Origin: Pachyseris speciosa
Lineage: Eukaryota > Cnidaria > Anthozoa > Scleractinia > Pachyseridae
Length of the DNA stretch: 64,000 nt
NCBI GenBank assembly: GCA_016490735.1
Contig: JAEMWC010000665.1
Location: 356,001-420,000, forward strand
Reading direction: 5' to 3'
Position numbers and translations under genes: made by a program. The notes below the pieces were generated by a model. It worked only from the letters and a program-made list of their open reading frames with translations. It was not told where the DNA came from and did not search any database. Shown one piece after another: positions 14,001 to 22,300 of the stretch. How positions within the stretch are numbered: position 1 is the first letter of the stretch; each line of letters starts with the position of its first letter.

Positions 14001-16802
14001 TGAGATACCGGTGCAGCTCTCTACCAACTGAGCTAACAAGCCATCTGGGAGCTGGTCATTTTGTTGGTTCGTAATATACCCGTGAGTGGTGAATATGAGA
14101 TTCCTAGAGGAATTCTCTTGTTCTCCCAAAACAGTCATCCTTAGTTATCACCCCTGAATAAAAACCTTAATTTTTCAGCAACATCTACGGTGGGGCACTT
14201 CGCAAATACCTGGAGTCCAGACTAAGAAAATTAAATTTGAGAATGAATATATGAAAGTCATATATTTGAACCGCAGATTAATGATTTAATATGTGAATGA
14301 TCATTGCAGTTATGAACACTACCTAGCCAGTAGTGAAAATAAAGCCTGAAAAAAAATTCAGGCTTGTACGGGATTCAAACCCATGACCTCTGCGATACCA
14401 ATGCAGCTCTCTACCAACTGAGCTAACAAGCCATCTGGGAGCTGGTTGATTTATTTTCACTACTGCTTAGGTTTACAATGGCTTGTTAGCTCAGTCGGTA
14501 GAGTGCTGCACCGGTATCTCAGAGGTCATGGGTTCAAATCCCGTACAAGCCTGAATTTTTTTTCCGGCTTTATTTTCACTACTGCTTAGGTAGTGTTCAT
14601 AACTGCGATGATCATTCACTTAAATCATTAATCCACAGTTCAAATTATATTACTTTCATATATTCATTCTCAAATTTAATTTTCTTAGGGCCTGTTCACA
14701 TGGAGGTGGGGGACCCCAGGCAGGTGAGGTCCCTCACCTAGGTGGGGTCCATAAAAGCTAGTGTTCACATGCAACCCCAGGGCACTGGGGTGAGGTTTAA
14801 GATGCTATCGCGTGGTCGCTAAGAACGTATATTCTTGGTTTTCACATGATGTCATCAAAAACTAAAACTCAAAAGTAAACAGATTTTTGCATTTTTATCT
14901 TCATGATGTAAAAGACAAATTAGAAATGTATCTGCTTCCACGTTTTCAGCTCGGTACCTTGCTTTGTTTTGAAAATAGAGCAGTTTGAATTTTATAGTTT
15001 TTCACAGTGTGTGACATAACAGATATCTGCCCACAAGCATACAAATGAAAACATCGATTCACCGTGTGTTTTTAAGGTTTTAAAAGCCAATATGACAAGA
15101 GAACCGTCTATGTGAATGTTTGCTTGCTCAACAGAGCGAAGAAAGCCTTTGAGATAGCTTAAGTAAGTTCCAGATGTTTTTCACTCGTTTCCGGTCACCA
15201 TGTTGGAGCTCATCAATAAGTTTGAGTGGTACATTTTGACGAATAACTCGAGTACGGGATGTTGCACAGCCATGAAGCTTGGGCATATTGTTTATTTATT
15301 ACTCTTCTACAATATCTCAATTTCTTCACTTTCTATTGAATGGCTGACAATTTTATTTTTTTACTTGCATGACTTATAATTACGCGTGACTGAAAACCAA
15401 GAATTAACAAAAGAATTCAGAGATAATTACCCAGATGAACCTTACCCCACCCCACCTCCAACATTCACATGGAGAAAACCCACCCCAGCTAGGCGGGTTA
15501 CCCTCCCTGGCTGACCAGTTAACCTGCCTGGGTGAGGTACCCCACCTCACATGTGAACACTATCGAGAAAAAAAGAGATTGTATGGAAAGCGTGGTAACC
15601 CCACCTAAGTGGGGCACCCAACCTGCCTGGGGTCCCCCACCTCCATGTGAACAGGCCCTTAGTCTGGACTCCTGTATTTGCAAACTGCCCCACCGTAGAT
15701 GTTGCTGAAAATTTAAGGTTTTTATTCAGGGGTGATAACTAAGGATGACTGTTTTGGGAGAACAAGAGAATTCCTCTAGGAATCTGGATATTTTACCCGT
15801 GAATTGGGAGATTCGAGAAAATGTCCAAAAAACACGAAATAATTCGGGAAATAGGGAAATTTGAAACCCGTACAAGAACGTAACCCCCAAAAACTTAGAG
15901 TTATCACCCCATCGTGTTTTCATCGTTAACTAATTTAGCCTCTTTGTCCTCTTTCTGTTGGTTCACACTTTCTCTATGCAAAGCAAAGATCGATTAATTC
16001 CTGTTGCAGTTTTGATTACATCTAGTTGCTCAGATTTCGGGGTCAAATTTAGATGAAATTGAAAGCGGAATCTATCCAATCTAAACGACATCGAAAGGCG
16101 GGAGAAATTAACAATGTCTCATTCACGTTATGGCGTGTCCTTGCGGTGCAAAAAAATCATAAAACTTTAATAACACTAAAATGCTAATTAAGGATAAAGC
16201 TTGCATCAGCAATTTACTAAAATGTGGGTAACTAACATAAATTCCCAGGTGAATTAACTTTATATTCAAAACAAACGAGCAGCCACCCATGCATGCAGGC
16301 AGGAGTAGTATCTGCATAAATTAAATGCCCGGCAAAATTTCAGAACAAAATCTTCCTAGAGAGGGAAAACACGTTTTTCTTTAGAGGTCAAATAGTCGCC
16401 TGTGATCTGAAATAAAACACTAACTACATTTAAAATCAATGTATCCAAGAGAGACAAGTTTGTACCCTTGTGAGAAAAATACCACAGCATAATCAAATGA
16501 ACAATCTTGCGGTGTCGCAATTTTAAGTTATAGTAAGAAGCGAGTATGCAGTTTCTTAAAAACAATGAAATATCTTGTGAATGACAAACACTTCGCTGTT
16601 CACAACGAATACTTGCCACGGCTAAGAGTGCCAAGAAATGACAGTATTCGCGCGTTACTAGCGCCAAAATAGTTGAACGTTTATAAGCTACAAGGTGAGA
16701 GAAAAAGTAAGCTTCGTTTTGAAATACATTCAAGCCTACCTGAGATCGAAAGCGCCGCAACACCAGCTTTACCCAGTCATCAGACTTGTTTTCCCGCTGC
16801 AT
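2094..16802 (-). CDS. NF1: Neurofibromin (NF1), N-terminal nine coding exons, partial
   Basis: Neurofibromin is a very large Ras GTPase-activating protein. Only its N-terminal 276 residues lie here, and the RasGAP domain is beyond the left edge. Coding exons on the minus strand: 16802-16740, 10086-9946, 9633-9550, 9044-8976, 8201-8083, 5469-5366, 3431-3364, 3041-2966 and 2197-2094. All have GT donors and AG acceptors with matching phases (828 nt, 276 codons). The start is ATG at 16802 (MQRENKSDDWVKLVLRRFRSQ without its last residue is typical of the WVxxVxxRF opening). Diagnostic matches are exon 8 AIWNWIENSPDEFAQL and exon 9 EYAEKLFDLVDNFAESSKR plus AAVWPLQILLLILCP, close to human NF1. As I recall the human exon sizes, 84, 68 and 76 nt recur here exactly. 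Introns 1, 5 and 6 hold many transposons. Identity is firm; exon edges were read by eye. Confidence 0.92.
2576..2770. mobile_element. Foldback MITE-like inverted repeat in NF1 intron 8
   Basis: Arms at 2576-2642 and 2698-2770 are imperfect inverted copies. Left: ACCTTATTCCAAAATG...; right end: ...CATTTTGGAATACAGTAAGGT. They carry a shared interior, TTATTATTCTTTTGTTTGCA, and a spacer of about 55 bp. No coding capacity is seen. Confidence 0.75.
3581..5010 (+). mobile_element. 1.43 kb composite repeat, copy 1 (SINE-tailed)
   Basis: This is one of three full-length copies (others at 11350-12780 inverted and 47370-48805). It starts with a GC-rich hairpin (ACCCGGGC...GCCCGGGT, 3581-3616). It then holds two diverged tandem units (about 3720-3890 and 4070-4230, each with a GACAAC / TTCAGACT / AACATAT pattern) and ends in a tRNA-like SINE tail finishing AGGCTAATTGTAGCCT. 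The copy lies in NF1 intron 6 to 5 sequence. No transposase is encoded. Confidence 0.85.
4672..5010 (+). mobile_element. tRNA-headed SINE tail of composite repeat copy 1
   Basis: A pol III-type promoter can be read. A box A-like CGGCCTAAAGT lies at 4673-4683, degenerate here and perfect (TGGCCTAAAGG) in copies 2 and 3. Box B-like GGTTCGATGTCC lies at 4716-4727. The body continues to the terminal AGGCTAATTGTAGCCT. A diverged stand-alone relative sits at about 35790-36125, so the tail is a SINE in its own right. Confidence 0.7.
5536..5609. repeat. Short inverted repeat (AGCGGTCAAGATG / CATCTTGACCGCT)
   Basis: Complementary 13 bp ends enclose about 48 bp. An extra internal copy of GGTCAAGATGG suggests a small foldback element. 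Confidence 0.6.
5703..5809. repeat. Near-perfect 47 bp hairpin
   Basis: Arms at 5703-5749 and 5763-5809 are complementary with few mismatches (AGATGGCGGGATATTGACC at the outer left end). The loop is 13 bases. It is a MITE-like palindrome in NF1 intron 5. Confidence 0.8.
6013..6075 (-). ncRNA. Hammerhead ribozyme motif A1 (type I)
   Basis: On the minus strand the core reads CTGATGA, stem II GGCC-TAACAA-GGCT, GAAA, then CAGCTGTC before the cleavage point. The first stem II pair is G-U where the other copies have G-C. The 3' strand of stem I is truncated after CATGGCT, so only the inner part of stem I can form. Confidence 0.8.
6203..6283 (+). ncRNA. Hammerhead ribozyme motif A2 (type I), core mutated G8 to A
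   Basis: The full stem I arms are present (GAGCCTGAGCATTAGC upstream, GCTAATGCTTGGGCTC downstream), with stem II GGCC-TAACAA-GGCC and GAAA. The core reads CTGATAA in place of CTGATGA. The change hits G8, a catalytic guanosine, so this copy is probably inactive. Confidence 0.85.
6602..7127. mobile_element. TTAA-flanked piggyBac-type MITE, copy 1
   Basis: It begins TTAACCCATTGGCACTCG and ends GTCAATGGGTTAA. CCC...GGG termini inside TTAA are the piggyBac signature. No transposase is encoded. Two shorter tandem copies follow. Confidence 0.7.
7245..7583. mobile_element. TTAA-flanked piggyBac-type MITE, copy 2
   Basis: It has the same TTAACCCATTGGCACC start and CAATGGGTTAA end as copy 1, with an internal deletion. 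The spacers 7128-7244 and 7584-7695 are themselves homologous (GCAAAGGATACAG start), so the whole block is a tandem array. Confidence 0.7.
7696..7954. mobile_element. TTAA-flanked piggyBac-type MITE, copy 3 (most deleted)
   Basis: TTAACCCATTGGCA start and AGTCAATGGGTTAA end. The interior from GGGGAGGAGAGA onward matches copy 1, but the first half is missing. Confidence 0.7.
8210..9540. other. NF1 introns 3 and 4, non-coding apart from exon 4
   Basis: Outside exon 4 (9044-8976), a G-rich run near 8745-8785 and CAAGGAC-type direct repeats at about 9170-9455 are visible. A small CCGGC-rich hairpin relative of the one at 39546 lies near 8338. No further gene is seen. Confidence 0.5.
10430..10500 (-). 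repeat. Possible Penelope pLTR relic
   Basis: The minus strand reads CCCTGACAAAGGGCCAGCAC, resembling the degenerate Penelope hammerhead arm CCGACGAAGGGCTAACGCTC seen at 17.95 kb. The GAAAC block is lost. The call is weak. Confidence 0.35.
10501..11349. other. NF1 intron 1, no gene seen
   Basis: No supported coding sequence. A segment near 11065-11085 is the inverse of GGAGGCAAGGCCAATAGC at 56385, the body region of a SINE family described below. Confidence 0.4.
11350..12780 (-). mobile_element. 1.43 kb composite repeat, copy 2 (inverted)
   Basis: This is a minus-oriented full-length copy of the repeat at 3581-5010. The tRNA-like tail lies at the low-coordinate end, with box A TGGCCTAAAGG as the complement of 11677-11687. 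The GC-rich terminal hairpin at the high end is partly decayed (AGCCTGGGT). An 88-codon open frame is shared with copies 1 and 3 (12012-12278 here, with no indels between the copies), but a functional protein is not established. Confidence 0.85.
12781..13925. other. NF1 intron 1 repeats, no gene seen
   Basis: The segments near 13015-13100 and 13783-13826 (TTTTCTATGGCATGGT) recur at 26630-26760 and 26790-26825. They are an undescribed dispersed repeat. No coding exon is seen. Confidence 0.45.
13971..14042 (-). mobile_element. tRNA-like SINE head, copy a
   Basis: A 72 nt cloverleaf-like sequence has a perfect 7 bp acceptor pairing (GGCTTGT / ACAAGCC), box A TAGCTCAGTTGG and box B GGTTTGAATCC. 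It is followed by a conserved tail (CTGAATTTTTTTCAGGCTTT, then TTTTCACTACT). The anticodon stem is imperfect, so this is a SINE head and not a working tRNA gene. Confidence 0.75.
14361..14432 (-). mobile_element. tRNA-like SINE head, copy b (Thr-GGT-like loop)
   Basis: The fold and tail are as in copy a. The anticodon stem CTGCA/CGCAG encloses TTGGTAT, so T33 and a GGT triplet sit in the right places. Scanning software could call it tRNA-Thr(GGT). The SINE tail and the multiple neighbouring copies argue for a repeat. Confidence 0.7.
14480..14551 (+). mobile_element. tRNA-like SINE head, copy c (inverted to copy b)
   Basis: A 72 nt sequence on the plus strand with the GGCTTGT/ACAAGCC acceptor pair, box A TAGCTCAGTCGG and box B GGTTCAAATCC. 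Copies b and c with their tails (about 14283-14620) form a large palindrome. Confidence 0.75.
14688..15658. mobile_element. PIF/Harbinger-like MITE with perfect 38 bp TIRs
   Basis: The 971 bp element starts GGGCCTGTTCACATGGAGGT and ends with its exact complement; the TIRs are identical over 38 bp. The flanks carry TTA at 14685-14687 and 15659-15661, the 3 bp TWA duplication of PIF/Harbinger transposons. It has interrupted the flank of SINE copy c: the sequence on both sides rejoins into the inverse of 14083-14287. The interior (15047-15340) is homologous to 4076-4376 of the composite repeat. No transposase is encoded. Confidence 0.9.
15809..16739. other. NF1 intron 1 proximal part, no gene seen
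   Basis: Unique-looking AT-rich sequence. No exon or repeat could be supported. Confidence 0.4.
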
Positions 16803-17388
16803 AGTTCACAATCATGTATCGGATTTTGCTAGTAGTTGTAATTCCCACCGACATTGTTCAGAGTGCACTGTATTTTGTCTGCAGCGATTGCAATCGACCG
16901 GAAATACGTATAATTACATAACATCCCAAATATGGCTACGGCTGCTTCCACACCCAACAAAACAAACTTCCGGGAGATGTTCAGAGTGGACGGGGGTACA
17001 CCGGTGGTGCTCAACTCGTGGCCCTTCCAACCTCGACACTGTTTGAATCAGTAAGATTTTCCATACCTTCTTTCATTTTCGGACAATCAAATGTCGGAAC
17101 ATTTTTTTTTTATCTACTGACGGGTCAATTTCGAACAGTAAAATTCCAGGCTGTTTGAAATCCACAAATCAACTCTGTAACATTTTAAACATTTTACACA
17201 GAGTTTTAGGGACAGATGAAATTGCAAGCCAGAAATGGCAAGAGTGAAAAATCTCGGCCTTGTCACTGTCCGCAGATCCAGGATTTTTCTAGCCGCTTGT
17301 ATATCATGCCAGACAGTTCGCAATGGAATGCTCGGAATGTGTTTAAAATAGAAAATAGTCCTTGGCTGCGTGGCACTTAAAAACGCAA
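16803..17388. other. NF1 5' flank, promoter side
   Basis: This is the region upstream of the NF1 ATG (minus strand, so promoter at higher coordinates). No clear TATA box was recognised, and no coding region is supported. Confidence 0.4.
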
Positions 17389-17580
17389 TAGTATATAGGT
17401 GTTCACTTGAAGTAAACAAAAGTGCCCCTTTTTTATAATAATAATTCCAAACGTTTGGGCCTTGGCCCTTCTTCAGTGGAAAAAAAACCACTGCTGAAGA
17501 AGGGCGAAGCCCGAAACGTTTGGATTATTATAAAAATATGGCACTTTTTGTTTACTTCAAGTGAAGATCTATATACTATT
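17389..17580. mobile_element. Penelope-type pLTR inverted repeat with degenerate hammerhead arms
   Basis: Arms at 17389-17480 and 17489-17580 are about 92 bp each and complementary. The right arm reads CTGAAGA, GGGC-GAA-GCCC, GAAACGTTT, the layout of a Penelope minimal hammerhead with a damaged CTGATGA box. The left arm is its inverse with GAAAC lost. No coding part remains. Confidence 0.65.
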
Positions 17581-17899
17581 ATGCTTGTTTAAAAGCCCAG
17601 TTTGAGACAAAAATTCACCAATTTCTGTCGGTTGTCGGTTTTTTGGGAGAAGATTGTCGCCTGTTTTCGGAGCCATGTCGCTTGACGCTTCTACCCCTTG
17701 GAAGGCCTCTCTTTGAGCAACCTCATGTATCCAACAAACAACGCGGCGAGACTGGGGCGAGGACAAAATTACATCTGCCAAATAAAGTTTGAGCCTGAGC
17801 ATAATTAGCACCCATGGACAGTTGAGAAGGCGCGCATAAAGACAAAACATGTAGTGGGGATTATTTTCTATAGAAAATGCGCTGCTGCGTCGGTGGGGG

Positions 17900-18240
17900 A
17901 GTGAGACACCAAAATTTGGTTTATCAAGGGAGTTGACAATGTAAATTAGCTGACGTTTCGAGCGTTAGCCCTTCGTCGGAGCGAATCGAGGAATTGTGCT
18001 TTGTGTATGGTTTATATACAGAAAATGGAGCTACGCTATTGGTGGTAACATGGCAACGCGAGAAACAGTAATAAATTTATTGAATGAAAAACGCTCGTTG
18101 ATACCGTGGGGATCAAGAGTGCCGATTTGAAAGATCAATTTTTGCGCGAGATTTTTACGGCTTTCCGTGGTACCTTGATGTAGGGAAAGGCCAGAGATCG
18201 ACATGTGTTGTTTGGAATGTAGTGGATGAGTTTATAGGGG
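17900..18240 (-). mobile_element. Penelope-like element 3' end: ORF tail plus pLTR
   Basis: On the minus strand one frame from about 18220 to 18063 reads MSISGLSLHQGTTESRKNLA then QKLIFQIGTLDPHGINERFS. This is the C-terminal tail of Penelope-like polyproteins, after the GIY-YIG domain. Downstream, at about 17990-17945, the pLTR reads CCGACGAAGGGCTAACGCTC then GAAACGTCAGC, a hammerhead-like arm whose CTGATGA box is mutated. It is a truncated, decayed copy. Confidence 0.7.
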
Positions 18241-19334
18241 AGCTACGGAAGAGACTCCCCCCAGTCTGATTTCTCCTCCCTTCAGGTTCTTCAGCTTTGT
18301 CGCGTTAATTGCTCGCACATTCGACTATGCTAACTGCCTACACTCATCAATGGCTTTGTCGCTTCGTTTCTTGCAAAGTTAAGAAAACGTGATGTGTTCT
18401 CATAAAACCATTCCCAATATTTCAATCAGAGGGTAAGACCATACTCAACTGCAGACCATAAGGGTTCAAAACGTTCTGCCTTTATTTCAAACCCAAACCA
18501 TACATTGTCGATGCAGCATACAATCGATCCAAGAAAAGAATGCTGATATGGGGGGAAGGGAGGGTGGGAGGGCAGGGGGTGGGTTGTTAAAAAAAGATCA
18601 CCAATAACACAATCAGTGGTCTTTATTAAGCCGCTAAGAAGAAACAAAGGTATCCGCTCAGTACCTCCGAGTAATTAGGTTGGAAATGAGAATCTGCGTG
18701 GAGAATTGCTTTATGACAAGAATTTTCAATGAGATCCTTACGATGTCCTTAGTGATGTCTGTCATTCCTTTGGGTGTAAGCCACGGATCAATGTTCACTT
18801 ACCCCAATGACTGTTTAACGTTCGACTTGCTTGACCAATCTTAAAACGCAAGAGAGATGGCCCTCCTTAAATGACTAATGCTTAAACTACTGTTCTGAAA
18901 AAGTAAAGTTTAAAGGGCGTTATCTCAAGTTTGCCATTTCCTTTGCTTTCCGAAAGCAAACGCACACGATTGATTGAAAACGGTCTACGCTTTTTTTGAC
19001 GCCGACACGTCAAAGTTTTCAATAGTTAGTCGTCATTAACAGGTTAGTCATCCACGCCTGAACCCTCAATCTTCTTTTTCAGTAACTTCCGGTTTCCGCA
19101 GCCTCTTCAAAGAAATCCTTTTTCTGTGCGTTTTCACTAATTTCCGTCGTTTCCGTTTGGAAGTATGACTCAACCATTGCAAAAGTTTCTATTGCACTTT
19201 CAATTATTTACCTGTAGACGAAAGGACTTAACACAATGAAAAAAAAAGTAAATTACTGAAAATAAAACTGACGACCGAAAAGAAAGAACAAGTGAGGACA
19301 AGGCCTCACTTCCCAAAATACCGAAGCGCAATCT
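18241..19334. other. Intergenic, 3' side of the STAND gene
   Basis: No gene was recognised. The only AATAAA candidates noticed on the minus strand for the STAND transcript are the complements of TTTATT near 18611 and 18482, both distant from the stop codon. Their use is uncertain. Confidence 0.35.
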
Positions 19335-22300
19335 CTATATCAAAGGCTTTGCATCAAGTTTAGCCTGCAGCTTGCCAGCTTCTTTCCTCACTTTTCTCGC
19401 TTCTGGCCAGTTCCCCTGCATGGTGTAAGCAATACCAAGCACAGTCAAAGTCCGCACGACTTCTGGGTGCTCATCACCGTGAATATTCTTATGTCCGTTT
19501 AAAGCCATGTCCAAGAACCTACGTGCTGCTATTGTTTCGCCTAGTGAAAGATACGCATGCCCCAGATCAGTAAGGGTGCTGGCCACATCGCTCGTAAACC
19601 TGCGGGTTTCAACTTCATCAGGGTTGAGAGGTGCCGCTGACTGCATGAAAGAGAAGGCTCGCTCGATGTAGTCGCGGCTTCTTTCCTTAAAACCTAAGCC
19701 CCCGTACGTAGCACCCAGGCCAGAAAGGGTGCGGGCATAATCAAGTGGCTGTTTGTATTCACCAAATTTCTTACGCTCTGACTCATAAGTCTGGAGTGCT
19801 CTCTCCAGTAGTACGCGGCACTTTGGTAGGTCGTCCAGCGAGCTGTAAACATCAGCTAAGCGTGTCATCGTGGAAGCTACCTCCAAACTCGACTCCCCAT
19901 ACAACTCTATTTCAATGCTCACAACATCTTCCAGCAGCCCTCGACTCGACTCCAGATTTCCGAAAGAGGAGTCTATGGATGCTATGGCCGAAATGGCATG
20001 GGCACGACTCTTGGGACCCAGACTCTTTGACGTACCAGCGGCTAGGATGTGGTCGAGATGGGGCTTGATGAGTCGCGCGAGGGTGCGTGTTTGATTGTCC
20101 TGTCCACACACAGAGGCAACCTCATTAATGGTCTTCAAAATACGTGCAGTGTGTTGCTGACAATGACGAATTGCGTCTTGAGGTTTAATCTTTCTGAACT
20201 CCTCCTTTAACTCCAACTCGTTCTCTTCCAACAAGCTACCGACATCTGGGCCTGAAAACAGTGGAAGGACAGTTTGCTCACCGGCCTTCATAGCTTCGTT
20301 GCGTGACTCACCAAGTTCTTGACGTGTGAGCATTTCGTTGCGTGACACTTCTCCAAGGGAATTGCGGTACTCTTGGAGTGTTCTTTGAGGGTTAAAACTC
20401 CACAAGCGTCGGAACCATGAGCTTGAGTTATGCTTCTCCTCTGCCTTTGCCAAGTACTCATCTTCAAGTTGGTACATTGTCCTGGACAAATAGAGCTGCT
20501 GAAACACTGAATGTACCAAAGGACTAACAACCACTGTCTCCACGCCTGGCAAGAAAGGGCAAAATCAATGCTTAAAAATCAAAGCGAGTTGTTAACTCTT
20601 TGAGCCACAACAATGACTACCATCTATTTTCTCTTTACAACATCAGTGCTCAATGAAACAAAGATGGCGTAAAGAAAGGAAACAATGAATTCTGCCTGAG
20701 GTCCTTTTAAAATGCACCAATAGCAAGCAATTTTGCTTGCTAGAGTTCAATACGATTGGATTTAATGCCATTGCTATGACATGCTTTTCCTCTGATTGTT
20801 CTCTCTCTTGCTCTCATGAAAGTGAGTCAGTGAAGCAGTCAGCATAACAGCTCAGCTTTCTTGCAGTGCAACTCTTGTCAAATTCCTGGTATAAATTCAA
20901 CCAGGCATTTCTAAATAAAATGAAAAACTACTAGCATGAAGATGCTGAAGTGTATGCAAAAGGAGCCCCTTGGATACTGTGTTTACTACCATGAAATTAT
21001 TTAATGAATAGAGGCAAAAATACTGAATTTATCCCTGAAATGTACCAAATGAAACTGCCATTAAATTTTTCCCTTCACACCCCCTAACTGCCCCCGTCAG
21101 CTTGGGTGGCATATTTCTTCTCCTGTGGGTAATGTGTGGGTTTTCCCAGGCCAAACACAAAACTCAAGTCAATTAATCTTACAACCAAAGATTTCAACAA
21201 CTCACAGTCACAGCACACCACAAAAAATATCTATACCCTTACCCATAGGCTCCATCTTTACAACAGATACCAAAGGACATGCCTTCAACATCTCCACCAC
21301 TCCATCTGTCATTTGAGGCAAATCTGGCAGTTCAGGATTCAGCATTGCCTTGATGGCATCCACATTATCCTTCACTGCTGTCATGAATGACTCCAGATTC
21401 TTAGCAAGCTTCTTGATGGACAAAAACATCTCCTCTACTTCCTCTCCAGTGCTGTCCTCCTTCTTGACCTCACTCAGCTGCTGGCTTGGTAGCACAGGTC
21501 CACTACCAATCACTGGAGGGAGATTAAAATCTGGCGACCTTAAGTGCAATGCAATCAGTGTGATTGGAATTGGCCAGCTAGGGGTACAGGTTCCAAGGAA
21601 GTCAAAAGCATGCAGGAGATGGGCACTTTCTTGGACCAGATTCTTGGTTTCCATGGCAACAACTACATTTATGGGGTCCAAATCCAATTCACTGTTTGCC
21701 TTCTCCAATTCATGTTTCACCTCATTTAAAAAGTCTGCACAGGAATAGTTTGGATGTTTTGCAGCTTTTGATCGTATATAGTGACCAGCACTTGTTAGGG
21801 CCAATGGGATGCCCCTCAGAAGTCCCACAACATCTTTGGCTGCCATCATTTTGTCTTCACTGAGTCTGCTTAACTTTAACAGAAGTTCCACTCCATCTTC
21901 AGTGTCCATTCTATACAAAAACAAAGAAAACAATGTATTTCATGTGGCTTTGAAAAGGCTATCAAGAGGGTGAGAAACCAATGGAAAGGAAGAAATCTTC
22001 ATGTTGATATTTGTGCAATATAAATTGAATCAAAATTAAATTAAAAAGAAAGGAATGAGAAGAATGCAGTGAGAGACCAGCTTCAAGGAAAGGGGCCACA
22101 ACTGAAAATAATATAAAAGGAATGATGATATGCTAGTTGCTTGGCAATGGGTGAAAAGGACAACTGAAAAGAAATCAGAGTCCTAGAAAGGAATCGAACC
22201 TACAACCTCAGTATCACCGGTCAGATACTCTAACCACTGAACTACAGGAACCCCTGGTGAGCCAGGTCGTTTATCTAAGTTCTTAGACAAAGTGTCCCAC

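Noticed and set aside
13971..14551. Three functional tRNA genes
   Set aside because: All carry the same long tail, lie in a palindromic cluster and have flawed anticodon stems, so they are SINE heads.
20288..20530. Alternative frames overlapping the STAND TPR exon
   Set aside because: They are shadows of the real coding frame, which alone shows TPR periodicity and phase-matched splice sites.
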